Shown here piece after piece: positions 10,799 to 22,700 of a stretch of DNA of 64,000 bases. The notes under the pieces were generated by a model. It saw only the letters and a list, made by a program, of their open reading frames with translations. It ran no database searches and was not told the DNA's origin. Within the stretch, counting starts at the first letter, position 1. Each line of letters begins with the position of its first letter. The stretch spans positions 9,412,001 to 9,476,000 of the forward strand of contig CM067541.1 of the NCBI GenBank assembly GCA_034509755.1. The letters are read 5' to 3'. The position numbers and the translations under genes are program-made. This DNA comes from Anisodus tanguticus (lineage: Eukaryota; Streptophyta; Magnoliopsida; Solanales; Solanaceae).

Positions 10799-11200
10799 GG
10801 CAGAGATCCTTGGGGTCTGGACACTTTATATAGATGGTGCCTCCAATGTCAAGAGGATCGGCGTAGGAGTAGTATTGCATACTCCCACCGGTGAAATTTT
10901 AAGACAAGCAATTCATAGCACTCCGTTGACTTACAATGAAGCCGATTATGAGGCTTTGGTTACAGGTTTGGAACTAGTCCGGGGCTTAGGCTCCCAGATT
11001 ATTGAAATCAAGTGCGACTCGTTGCTGGTAATGAACCAAGTCCATAGGGTATTTGAGTCCAAATATGAACGTATGTCGAGATACCTCGAGAAGGTTTTGA
11101 AGTTGTTGTCCTGATTCCAAGAATGGAAGGTTGTGTATATACCCCGGGAAGAAAACATAGAAGCAGATGCACTCCCAAACTTAGGCTTCACATGGAAGCT
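10799..11200 (+). pseudogene. Second (archaeal-type) RNase H of Tat element
   Basis: The translation around 10820-11114 gives TLYIDGASN, then GVGVVLHTPTGEILRQAI, YNEADYEALVTGLELVRGLG, and IIEIKCDSLLVMNQV. This carries the D-E-D catalytic pattern (YIDG, NEADYEA, KCDSLL) of the additional RNase H that characterises the Tat lineage. The domain is in a different frame from the RT. It ends at a stop (11112) before RYLEKVLKLLS would continue. Confidence 0.8.
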
Positions 11201-11449
11201 GAAGGTTCTAAAACTGAATCAGTTGTTCAGTTGTTACGTTCGATACTGGATTTCGTAGGTTACAATGAGGTAAATTAAACCAGGCTAACTTGAGATTGGA
11301 GGAATGAATTCTTAGACTACCTTATAAACGGAAAGCTACCGGAGGACCGGAAAGCATCCAGAGCTTTGAGGACCAAAGCTGCCCAATACTGTGTCATAGA
11401 CGAAAAGCTTTATCGATGGTGCTTTTAAGGTCTCTTAGCCCAGTGCATA

Positions 11450-12530
11450 GGTCCCAATAAAGCTAATTATGTGATGAGGGAAGTCCACGAAGGTATATAC
11501 GGAAACCATTCGGGAGCGAAATCCTTGATAAGGAAGCTCATGAGGGTCGATTATTATTGGTCCAGATCGAGGAAGACACAAAAATGTTCATAAAGATATG
11601 TGACAAGTGTCAGCGTCATGCACATTTGTTACATCAATTGGAAGAGAAGTTGCATCCAGTTGTATCTCTATGACCGTTCATGAAGTTGGGAATGGACATA
11701 GTCGGACCTTTGCCGACGGCACCAGGACAAGTATCTCAAATTATATTTATGAGTGACTATTTTTCTAAATGGGTTGAAGCTGCAGCTTATACGAAACTCT
11801 GGGAAAATGAGGTAATAGACTTCATTTGGCAGCATATCATCTATCGTTTTGGCATCCCAAAGGAGATAGCTTGTGACAACGGCCGGAATTATATTGGGGC
11901 CAAAGTTACGAAGTTCTTAGATGAATTGAATATCAAACGCATCACCTCCACTCCATATCATATCAGTGCAAATGGTCAAGCAGAGTCAATAAACAAGACT
12001 ATAATCCAGAACTTGAAGAAGACACTGGAAGCTGCAAAAGGAAATTAGCCTTCTAAGCTACCAGAAATATTATGGGCGTATAGAACTATAACAAAAATGA
12101 ATACCAGAGAAACTCTTTTTTCCCTGGTCTATAGTGCAGAGGCCTTGATTCCGGTTGAAGTTGGAACTCCCAGTTTGAGGTATCTCCGGGCAGATGATAA
12201 ATCAAATGCAGAATCAATGTCCGTGCACCAAGATTTGCTCGGGGAACGCCGAGACCTTGCATATGTCAGGATGATAGCCCAAAAGCAAATAATTGAGCGA
12301 TATTATAACCGGTGCACAAATCTTTAGCACTTCAAAGTCGGGGACTTAGTGCTTCGGAGGGTAACTCAGAGTACCCGTGAACATAATGCAGGGAAATTAG
12401 GCGCAAATTCAGAAGGGCCATACACCGTCATCGGTATTGCTGGTAAATGAGCTTATCATCTGACATACCAACAAGGAAACAAACTTCCTAGTTATTGGAA
12501 TGTAAGTCATTTGAATAAATACTACATGTA
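11450..12530 (+). pseudogene. Tat integrase
   Basis: The zinc-binding region lies at about 11480-11640 (GNHSGAKSLIRKLMR, then CDKCQRHAHLLHQ). The core frame 11680-12048 contains all three acidic residues: GMDIVGPLP, ACDNGRNYIG and NGQAESINK. The frame 12097-12327 (TRETLFSLVYSAEALIPVEV) is the conserved C-terminal part, followed by chromatin-proximal sequence LRRVTQSTRE near 12353. In-frame stops at 12046 and 12325 and a frame change before the core mark it as inactive. Confidence 0.85.
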
Positions 12531-13560
12531 GTGATATAAACATGCGATGTACTCTTTTTTCCTTCGTCAGATTTTTGTCCCAATTGAGTTTTTCTGGCAA
12601 GATTTTTAATGAGGTAGCATAAACAAATAAGCATGTTGATAGTCTTACTATCCAGGAGAGCTATCTAGTGTCCAGGTCTTCATAGCATGGACTTCCAGAC
12701 ACTAGGGGCCATATACACCCGTATAGGAGTGAAGGAAATTTAAGGAAATTTCAACGCTTCAAGGAAAAGTACCCGACATTGGGGACTTCCCAGATGTTAG
12801 AGACTGTACTGATTTTCAAAATACATGTAACTGGACTGACCACACTAGATGGCATACAGATTTTTCTTGCACTTGTGTTCACATTTGTAAGTTAAAGAAA
12901 TCAATGAAATCTTTCTTTTATCATTAATAAATTTTTGCCATCACAAGTATAAAAACGTATGCTGTCTTAAACATATCGAAAATTCCACGTCATAATAGAC
13001 AGGAGACACCCTCTTCTACAACACGATTAAAAATAAGGGTCCTTTTTTATTAAAAATCTTAACAAAAAGTAAAAGTTAAGGATCCGGATACTAAAGGTAT
13101 CAGAGTTTTAAGTTGGCCGGAATCAAGGCAAGTCCGGAATCAACTATAGAGGCCACGAGAAGCCCCGATAAAAGATTTAGAATAAATTTAGGTTTGATAG
13201 AAAGTTGTTAAAAGACTTTCAAAAACTCAGAATTTATTATTTACGAAGTTTATAGAAGTAAAAATCAACAGATAGACTTATGGAAGGAATAGAAGTTTGC
13301 TTCCGAAAATAAAAGTATGAAATGGAAACCTTAAGCAAAATTGCGAAAAAGGGAATTCATTCAATCAGATTATCTGCCGGATTGAAACCAATTAGCTTAC
13401 AAAAGGATGGCGACCAGGCCCAAAAGTGACCCAATAGCATTCAAAAAAATAAAACAGAAATTAAAACCCACGTGAAAAGTTACAGTATGCCAGCTCTATG
13501 ATCCGCCGGGGGTGTTTCAAATATTACCAATAAAATAAAAATATCAAAAGGTCAAACAGG
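12531..13560. other. Non-coding spacer between integrase and antisense ORF
   Basis: No ORF or repeat of note. A G-rich tract, AGGGGAGGGGGCTC (about 13558-13571), resembles a polypurine tract at the start of the antisense-ORF block. Long spacers here are normal for Tat elements. Confidence 0.5.
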
Positions 13561-13565
13561 GGAGG

Positions 13566-15600
13566 GGGCTCATCACCAGCTTCATCACCATCTTCTATAT
13601 TTGAATCCTATCTATCTCCACGTAGAGCTTCCAATGATAGATCAACATCGTAGAGGTCAATCTATGCATCAGGAGTTCGGAGGGGATATTAATCGCTGGT
13701 TTGCTGGCTTCTTCAAGGGTATCCACGTGACTCTTCAGAATTGTCATATCCCTACGGAGCTTCCATCTTTGGCATTTGGCTTGGAGTTCAGCAATGGTAT
13801 TCTTGGAGGCGTTTAACTGCCATTGGGCCTCTGCCAAGACTGCTGCCAACTTAGCTATTCTCCCTTGATGGGTAACATAGGAAGTGGTTAAGACCTGAAG
13901 AGAATTCTCCCGGTCCTGTAGTGAATCAACGACATCCTACAGACGTATCTGGATGAAGGCTTAAGGAGAGCCCGAATCTCTGAGAAGGGCCCATCGCCCT
14001 AGCTAGATCAAGTAGAAAGTGCAGTGGCATGGCACTGGTAAAGGGAATTAGACCTGGTGAGGAGACAAAGATAAATAAAGAACGATTAAAAAGAGGAAGT
14101 ATTTTACCTGCTAAAGTAAGTTTGCAACGTGTGCAAGAGAAGCCTCTAGAGTGGCATTAAGGGATTTTTGGGGAGAAGAAGCAAATGTCCTGGCCTCTAT
14201 ACCGGAAGTAGGGATTGAGCTGTGCTTAGAAAGGTCAACCGGGAGAACAGTTGTCACAGTCTACGGAACATCACAAAGGGGACTCTCGGGGCGAGTGCTT
14301 TCATCATCTACCTTCTCTTCCTCATCGATTTGAATGACACCCGATTATGCCTCCGCTTGTACATCTTTCCAAAGCTCAGTAAGCCAGTGACGGTTCTTAA
14401 CCCTGGAACCGATTCCCACCGGGGTCATGGGAACTTCTTCTTGAATTTTCTGCTTTTAGTTACTTGAAGCAGACTGAAGAATGTTGGACAAAGCGGCTGC
14501 ATGAGAAGGCACCTTCTGGGCTTTAGATTTTCTTGTCGGGAGCTCTGTGGATAGAGTAAATAGAATAAAAAGAAATCCATGGATGAACCTATATAAATGG
14601 TCGAATTAAGGTTAAAACTTATCGTGATATTTTCTCTTCCACTACTTAGAAGTGATACTTTTTCATGACCGGGTGATGTCGGGAGAGGCATAGAGAAGAT
14701 TAACAACCCACTTGAAAATCCCTTCAATCCGTTGTGGCTCAACTAAAACAGTTGTGAAAATATAATATTTGCATGAGAAAAAGGTAGTTCGTTTATTCAA
14801 AAGCAAGATAAACAAGTTCGTGTTTAAAGATACTCACGAGAAGGGTTTCACTCTTCTGAAAAATGATCTACAGAAGGTTGATGTATCTGGTCGGTCTTGA
14901 TCAAAATAAACTAGATTAGCCAACCTCGGTCAAAATCATCTTCAGCATTAACGAGGCTACGAATTCCACGGGGGTACAAGTGGATAATATCACCCTGGAA
15001 AACCCGAGGGTAGTAAAGAAGGAAAATGTGGTCGATGGTGAATGGTGCATTGGCACTATCGACCAACATCTAAATGCAGTATACCAATCTCCAAATTTGT
15101 AGAGTAACTTGCCCCAAGCAAACTCTATATCGACAACAAATGTCTTCGATGATTTTTTGGGATAAGAAGTTTGAAACCAATATTAAAGGGGTAGGTGTAA
15201 GCCATGGAAAACCCTTCAACATGGTGGTGCACTCGATCGACTGGATCAACTGTTCCAATGACTATGTCGGAGGTGAAGTTACAATCTTTCATAACTTCAG
15301 GGAGAATTTTGGCAGTTATCATGGATTCAATTTCTTCAACATGTTAGAAGTTCCCTTAAACACGAAGGTCTCCTGAGAAATCACAACCAGAAGGAAGAAT
15401 TTCTGCAGCGATGGAGTACAAGTCAATTTCTTGATTCTTAGGGACAATATGTTCTTTCTCGGGATGACAATTTGGAGGACCATTGTTGTTGTTAGGAGAA
15501 TGTGAATGAGAAGACTTAGTGACGACATTATGGAAAAATTTGAAGAAGGAAAGAAAGTTTTTGAAGATTGTAAATTTGAAGAAGATTGTAGTTACCTTCT
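13566..15600 (-). pseudogene. Antisense extra ORF of Tat element (putative gypsy-type transposon protein)
   Basis: On the minus strand a degenerate protein-coding region starts near 15600 (NVVTKSSHSHSP, then EIDLYSIAAEILPSG). It continues with GFSMAYTYPFNIGFKLLIP (15125-15322 frame) and, after a frameshift, IIEDICCRYRVCLGQVTLQI (15070-15258 frame). This pattern matches the plant domain often annotated as putative gypsy-type transposon (Transposase_28). The 3' part (13595-13849) is coiled-coil-like (AEAQWQLNASKNTIAELQ). Such antisense ORFs between integrase and 3' LTR are known from Tat elements; their role is unknown. Confidence 0.68.
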
Positions 15601-15616
15601 GTATAAAGTGGCCACC

Positions 15617-15626
15617 TATTTATAGT
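15617..15626 (-). promoter_or_regulatory. Putative TATA box for the antisense ORF
   Basis: The minus strand reads ACTATAAATAGG immediately upstream of the antisense coding region (which starts near 15600). It is a strong plant TATA consensus in the correct orientation. It suggests the antisense ORF has its own promoter, independent of the LTR. Confidence 0.5.
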
Positions 15627-15843
15627 ATGAGAATATAAAGTTTGGAAGTGAAAAGTCATGCATCATCATTGCAGTACTTTACGTCAATCAGAACAATTGG
15701 TCTATTGACGTCATTTCAGAGGCATTGAAGAGATGTGACATTTGATGTTTCTTCAACCATTACATTTTAAATTTTCTACCGAAGTATAGGGTTTTCATCC
15801 ACTTTCCGGGTGCGCAAAGGTTACACTCGAAAAGTGCGGAGAC

Positions 15844-16446
15844 TGTCTGTATGAGGCAAAATTCGTATGAGATAGTTGTATGAATTATGATGTGACACGT
15901 GAAAAATAATGTTGAGTCAAGTCCAGGTCAGCCTGTGGTGTTACCGATAAGACATGAGCGGTTCCGGGAGCATCGTACGCATATGTGGTATCGGTGACTC
16001 GGAAGGTCAGGAGAGTCGTTTATATTGCAACGAACGACCGTTACCGAACCAATCATACATTTTCCAACATAGCATTAATAGTATTTATGGAGATGCTAAT
16101 TGTCCAATTATTACAACATTCATTCTCTTGTATTGATGATGGCATATTTTGTGGGGTGTGTACCCGTAAAGCTCATGTATAAATAGGGCACATGGTTTCA
16201 TTGTAAATCATATTCAAGCTATTACAATACACTCTTAATTTCGATCAATCATCGTGCTTTCCTACTTGTTACAGAGACTTTGCCCAAAAGCTTTCACAAG
16301 GCTTAGGCTAATTATCTCTACACTTTATCTTAGCATTATTTATTTATATTATATTTTATCTAACTTTATTATCAAATCATTCACTTGAGATTCACGTGTT
16401 CTTGACCACGTATACAAATTCAACTGTACCGGTTTACATATAAACA
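15844..16446 (+). repeat. 3' LTR of the Tat element
   Basis: The end is fixed by TAAACA shared with the 5' LTR. The start is proposed at TGTCTGTATGAGG, after the purine-rich AAAAGTGCGGAGAC. It contains a clear TATA box, GTATAAATAG, at 16178-16187. Length about 603 bp. The start is less certain than the end, because the 5' LTR lacks that part. Confidence 0.72.
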
Positions 16447-17660
16447 CACCACATATATACTTGGCCCTTTGAACGTTAAATCTCATTACAAGTGGAAGAG
16501 CCATCAATACTCATATTACTTCCATTGAAATGTAACATGATAATTTATCAAAACCCAAATATGATTTCACGAGAAACTAGGGGCGTTAAATTCTAGAGGC
16601 AAAGAACTCAGAAGTCAAATTTCATTCAAATTAGTTAATAATTAATCGTTTTGATAGATGTCGTCACACGAGAATAAGTGGAGGACTTATTAAAGGCATA
16701 TCTAGCTCCTTTTTTTTTCTTTACTCTCATAGGTATTTAAATTTCTAGATTGCAAGATATCTCCTCTTTTATTTATTTTCTTGATGTATGAAGTGTGTAT
16801 ACCAAATTAAGAACATTAACTTTTAAAGTTTTATTTTTTTTGTTTTAAATAGACAAAATCCACTAGAATTCTTTTTACGTTAGCTCACGTTGTGATGTGA
16901 GTGAAATTACACATTTTTAATACCTTTTTCTTAAGCTTTTCTAGCCCTTTAAGTAAGTTTTAATATCATTTCTTATTTTTATTTTGTGTTTGTAGAAATT
17001 TTACCTCAGGACACCAAAAATGAGGAAAAGATTATAAACATGGACAAAAGTGCCGTAAAAAGGAAGAAATGCAGCAAAAACCAGATCTGCGTACCGCAGA
17101 ATCAGACTCTCGATCGCAGATGAGAAGGCTGCATTGTAGATTCAAACAGTGAATAGAGGAATTTGGAGCCCTGTAATGCGACCCACCGCATTCCGGTTTG
17201 TGAACCACTGCTCCTCAACAGTTCCAGCTCAAATTGAGATATTTTGGAGCATTTCTGCGGACCACAATTTAGTTCAGTGGGCCGCACTTCCTGCCGCAGT
17301 TTGAGACAATCAAGATGGAAGACCACTCTGTGAATCCTAAACCCATTTTATGGACCGCAGACATGTTCTGCGGTCGCAGAGTGGATGGCGGTGGCATTTT
17401 TATAATTAAGTGAGTCCGAAATTTTAGGTCCCTATATAAGCCTTGTCTAGGGTTTTGAGAAGGGAGAGATATTGCGCAATACACCAACTCTCAAGAAAAT
17501 ATTCTCCAACATAATTTGAGAGCTTAGAAGAGAGAACAAGCTTTGGAGACTAGGCTTTCGGCATCCACCACCTTGAAAGTGAATTCTTGAAGCCATTAAT
17601 GAGAATTTCTTACTTCAACTCTTTATTTCATTACTTTGTATTGTTATATTGGTGTGGGTG
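16447..17660. other. Non-coding, LTR-like sequence with CTGCGG/CCGCAG motifs
   Basis: No gene. About 17080-17400 carries repeated GACCGCAG, CTGCGGTCGCAG and CCGCAG motifs, a feature I associate with LTRs of plant Ty3 elements. CCCTATATAAGCC at 17432-17444 looks like a TATA box. No partner LTR or internal domains are visible. Confidence 0.4.
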
Positions 17661-18435
17661 ATGTCACGTCCCAAATTGAGGAATGCGCGGGCACCTACCC
17701 TTTTCCCACCTGGTAGGCGAACCCGTCCCTTAATCACGGCTCAATAAAAAATAAAGTAGAACCCAACCATCAAATATACATAATAAGTCTAGGATAGATA
17801 ATTAAATAGTGCGGAAGTAATACAACAGTCCCAAGGAATCTGGTCTAAGATCGTACAAGAGCCACTACTACATAACTACAAGTCTGAATACTAATACATA
17901 GTCTCCAAAGTACAATATTGTCTTAGAGTAGCAAAATAAGACAAGTAAATAAGAGAGATATCCGGGCTATGGATCCGTCCATGTGCTCACCCTAGATGAT
18001 CGTTAGCAAAGTCTCGGAAATCAGTCATGAGGAGAAGGAGTAGACCCTGTCACGTAATCTACACTCATAAAAGAATGAAATAAGGTAGTATAAGTACAAA
18101 CACTATGTACCGGTATGTATCATAGACCGACAACAGTTCATTAACATAAATAAAGTAAGAGACTGAAAGATAGGCATGCTCACAATCAGATATAAAGATT
18201 ACACAATCCAAGAATAGCATCACAACTACAAAACCAAGTCTGAATCCAATAAGTATGAATATGTGGATATGAATGCATATGCAATGCAATGCAATGCAAT
18301 GATACACACACGCTCCGGGCGAAATACCTCTAACCTCGATAGTCATGACTCATGGGGGACCCGCGAAGTCTATGTACCTGCTGCGGCGCACATCCTGATC
18401 CAATTTAAGTATATGTTGCGCAATGTGTAACCGGG

Positions 18436-18480
<45 letters not shown>

Positions 18481-18900
18481 GGAACGTGCAAATCAGTCCA
18501 ATATATGTATATATATCGCGGCGCGAAATCCGATTCAAATGTATGAATGATATCAAATGCCAACGAGAATATATGTCCAATGAGAAAATATCAAGTCAAT
18601 GGTGCCACGCATGGACACATAACATCATGTCAAGAATGAATCAATCCTTTCTCTATATACGGTCAAGTTTATTATCATACACGTGGCGATGAGCCACTAG
18701 ATCAAATAAGGCAACAAACCACAATCCATCAACAATACCAACCTAAGTATTCCATCCCAACTTTGTACCCGAAAGCGTAACATGTTTTCTCCAACAATCA
18801 CTAACTCTACATATGCTTCGCTAACTGAAGTCTAACCATAAGGTAAGCCGTAATAGAATGCCGAGTTGGTGCCACGAATAGTCACACTGTTGGATCCTTT
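17661..18900. other. Non-coding repeat, possible solo LTR starting TGTCACGTCCC
   Basis: Begins TGTCACGTCCCAAATTGAG. It contains internally related blocks (CTGCGGCGCACATCC... then GTTGTGGAACGTGC... then TCGCGGCGCGAAATCC) around a TA microsatellite. No coding sequence. Identity as an LTR is a guess from general appearance. Confidence 0.35.
18440..18475. repeat. (TA)n microsatellite
   Basis: About 18 uninterrupted TA units. Confidence 0.95.
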
Positions 18901-19738
18901 CCTTTCTGGGGGTCTCGATTATACTCGAAGTCTAGTCATCATTGTAATAGCAATGACAACAAATAAAAAAAGTTACATCAGGAACATAATGCTATGAAAT
19001 CTCGATCCTACCAATTTCAGATATAACCATTTAAAAAGAATATTTATGACTGTGTTATTTATATATTTTAGAAAACAAATAATATAACATGAATACATGA
19101 TAACATAAAGTATAAATATCATTAATAATAAAAATTATAATCTATAGCAAAAATACTTTTAAAACAAGAAAAATCAATTTATTGCTCAGGACATACGCTT
19201 TTGCACCCGATGCTTCCTTTTATTTACGCCCCGGAGCATTTTTGGTACGCCCTGCCTCGAGGCTCGACCCGAAACTCACCCCGAAAATGCCTCGAAAAAC
19301 ACTGGTTTTATGCATCTTTTTAGCTTATAACAGTGAGATATTATCTGCTTTAAGTGCATAACAGTCATTTGCTATAGCAGTCAAATTTTTTTGGATCCAA
19401 TGATATTGCTACGGAGAGGTTTAACTTGTATACATATAATTTCTATACATAATTAATGTATCAGTATATTTCTTTTACATATAAATTAGCTATTATAATT
19501 ACTTTTGGAGAAAATTTCTTTTTGTGGGGACCACAAATTGCCACAACCTGGAAGCCTGCCACCTAACCTAACTGTAACCTTCATTCACAATTCTTCTTAC
19601 AGTCTTGAAGGACTAAATCCCAGAAATACCAATTTAAATTTGTCAAAAGAAAAACTCAAATCAATATCTGAACAAATTTTCTCTAAATTAGGGCACAACC
19701 CAGAAAGAGTTCTTGATCCATCAATTGATAGATAAAAA
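18901..19738 (+). other. Upstream region of the MPDU1-like gene
   Basis: No ORF with an ATG start. An AT-rich block at 19330-19430 (CATAACAGTCATTTGCTATA, then GCTACGGAGAGGTTTAACT) resembles the end of a Solanaceae MITE; a related sequence lies in the cyclin intron near 57290-57440. The 230 bp before the ATG are open in one frame but start only with TTG, so I treat them as leader. Confidence 0.45.
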
Positions 19739-22700
19739 ATGGTGGAATTAAAGTTTCTTGGAATGGACTTTGGTTGTGCACTTGGATCCCTTAGTAATGG
19801 TGAATTCCCAGAGAAAGATTGTTTGCTTCCTTTAGTTTCAAAGCTTTTGGGTTATGCAATTGTTGCTGCATCCACCACTGTTAAACTTCCTCAGGTAATT
19901 AACATTAAGCACTGTAAAAATCTTATCTTTATGTATTAAATAATGTACAGTATCGTATTGTACTGTATTAATGAATACAATGTTTAGATAGATTGTATCG
20001 TTTGTTGTGGTTTAATGACATTTTATTGTTTGGTTAGATTGTATGGTACTAGATAATAACATGTAAGTTTACTAAGGTGAAGGATAAAATTGAAACTTTA
20101 AAAGATAAGTAGGTGGTGGTGGTGGTCTGGTGGAGTAGGGTGGGGGTGGGGGTGGTGGAGGGGTGGGTGGTGGTGAGGCGTGGTGGGGTGGGGGTGGTGG
20201 AGGGGTGGGTGGTGGTGAGGCGTGGTGGGGTGGGTGGTGGTGAGGCGTGGTGGGGTGGGGTATAATGAGTAAAAATATGTAACCACACAAAAATCACCAA
20301 AACTGTGGTTTAAAAAATTGGAATTTTTTATGGTTATATAACCACAGAATTACAACGGGTTAATTTTAAGGACAATGGAAACAAACATGGTTTCATAGAA
20401 AACAATACAATAATGAACCACGGTAAACAACCATCCAACCCAATTTATATACTTGTATACTTTCATGTTATAGTGCTTTAGTGAAGTAATGGGTCTATCT
20501 TGAATTCTCTGGGTTGATAACCAAATTTATAAATTTTTACTTTCATGTTATAGTGTTTTGGTTATTATTCCTAAGGCTATTTCCCTTAATCCCTTCAAAA
20601 ATTTGAGTCTATGTATTAATTGAGTGTTGTTGTGACAGTAGTATTAGATTAGCTCAATTCTGGATCCAGTTAAATTATGTGTGTTTCCTAATTACTCTGG
20701 ATTTTTAGCCAGATATATCAAGTTTTACTTTCATGTTGTACTGCTTTGGTCCTCAGGTGATTTCCCTTAAGGCCTTAAAAAGACCTAGTATTTATGTATT
20801 AATTGAGTGTGTTTGTTATAGTAGCGTTGAAATAGCTCAATTTTGGATCCAATGAAATAATGGGTGTTTATTAATTACTCTGGGTTGATAACCAAATTTA
20901 TGAAATTTTACTTTCATGTTATAGTGCTTTGGTTAAACTTCCTGAGGTAATTTCCCCTAAGCCCTGTAAATGTCGAGTCTTTATGTATTAATTGAGTCTT
21001 GTTGTGAGTGTAGTATTGAATTAGTTCAATTTTAGATCCAGTTAAGTTGTGCGTCTATCTTGAATTCGTGGATTGATAGCAAATTTATAAACTTTTACTT
21101 TCATGTCTTAGTGCCAAAATTTGAGTCTTTATGTCGTAATTGAGTGTTGTCGTGACAGTAGTATTGAATTTTGCTCAATTTTGGATCCAATTAAGTAATG
21201 GGTGTTTCTTAATTACTCTGGGCTGATAACCAAATATATAGACTCTTACTTTCATGTTATATTGCTTTGGTTATACTTCCTCTCGCTATTATCCCTAAGT
21301 CCTGTAAAATCCAGTCTTTATGATTTTATTGAATATTATTGTAATGTAGTATTGAATTAGCTCAATTTTGTATCCAGTTAAGCAATGGGGTGTTCTTAAT
21401 TTCTCTGGGTTGATAACCAAATCTATAAACTTGTTTGTGTTTGTGCTTTGGTGAAGCTTCCTAGGCTATTACATACCTTAAGCCCTTAAAAGTCCAGTTT
21501 TTATGTTCTAATTGAGTGTTATTTGACAGTAGGATTAAATTAGCTCAATTTTGGATCCAGTTAAGTAATGGGTGTTTCTTAATTTCTCTGGGATTTTAAC
21601 CAGATAGTTAATAAACTTGTACTTTCATGTTATACTGCTTTGATTACACTTCCTAAGGCTATTTCCCTTAAGCCCTTGAGAAATCGAGTCTTTATGACTG
21701 TTGTTTTGACAGTAGTATTGAATTGGCTCAATATTGGATCCAGTTAAGTACTGTGTGTTTCTTAATTACTCTAGGTTGATTACCAAATTATAAACTTTTA
21801 CTTTCATGTTATAGTGCTATGGTGCGAGTTGAGGGAAGTCTTCCCTAACTTATACCGGGTGTCTTGCCAAAGAGAGATGGCAGTCCATTAGATTCGTAGG
21901 TCACACAAGGGGGTAATTCATTGGGATTTGAGATTCAGAAGGAACCTTCAGGACTGGGAGATGGAAGAATTTCACAATTTGACTGAGATATTGTATGGGC
22001 CGGATAATTCAGCCAATATCTCAGATGCATGGAGTTGGTGGGCGAGTGGAAACGGGTTGTTTACTGGCAGATCTTATTACAAGTGTTTATTCGTGAGAGA
22101 CGACTATACTTTCCCTCATGATTCCATTTGGATTCCTAGAGCACCGAGGAAGGTGTGTTTCTTTGCATGGTTGGCGGCAAGGGGTGTGATCTTAACCGCG
22201 AAAATAAATCTAAGAAAGGAAAGAATCACCTATGTAAGTTGGTGCTTTATGTGCAAGAGTTCGGGTGAAAATGCAGATCACCTTCTATTGCATTGCAAAG
22301 TGGCTAATATGTTAGGGAGGATGGCTCTTAATTTGTTTGGGATGCAATGAATGATGCCGGGCACAATGAAGGAGGCTTTGCAAAGCTGGACTCATAGAAT
22401 GGGGAAGAGAAGACTAAGGGAATGGAGTGTTGCCCCCTTAGCAATCATATGGGTTATTTGGAAAGGGAGAAATCAGAGGGCTTTTGAAGGGGTGGAACAA
22501 GATTTTGTAAAAATGCAAAGTAGTATGTTGTCTCTAGTTTCATTTTGGTGTACTTATGAGGTTCCTATTTGTATAGAGGATTGGATCATGTTTGTTGAGA
22601 AACATATTTCGGTGTAGGTTCTCTTCTTTTGGTATATGCCTTGTACACGGAATTTCCACAATTGTCAATAAAATTATTTACCTTATAAAAAAATAGTGCT

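Larger units (their letters stand above)
6373..16446 (+). mobile_element. Ty3/gypsy retrotransposon, Tat lineage, degenerate, about 10 kb
   Basis: Order: truncated 5' LTR (6373-6812), primer site, gag, protease, RT, two RNase H domains, integrase, a spacer, an antisense extra ORF, and 3' LTR (about 15844-16446). Protease before RT and integrase after RNase H marks Ty3/gypsy. The second RNase H and the antisense ORF downstream of integrase are known traits of the Tat lineage. Stops and frameshifts occur throughout. The 5' LTR lacks about its first 165 bp, where the Copia fragment abuts. Confidence 0.86.

Noticed and set aside
19505..19735. 76-codon open frame ending 3 nt before the MPDU1 start
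   Set aside because: It begins with TTG, has no ATG and no recognisable motif; it is best read as 5' leader.
20049..20300. His/Pro/Thr-rich minus-strand ORFs
   Set aside because: They are low-complexity readings of the G-rich minisatellite in all three frames.
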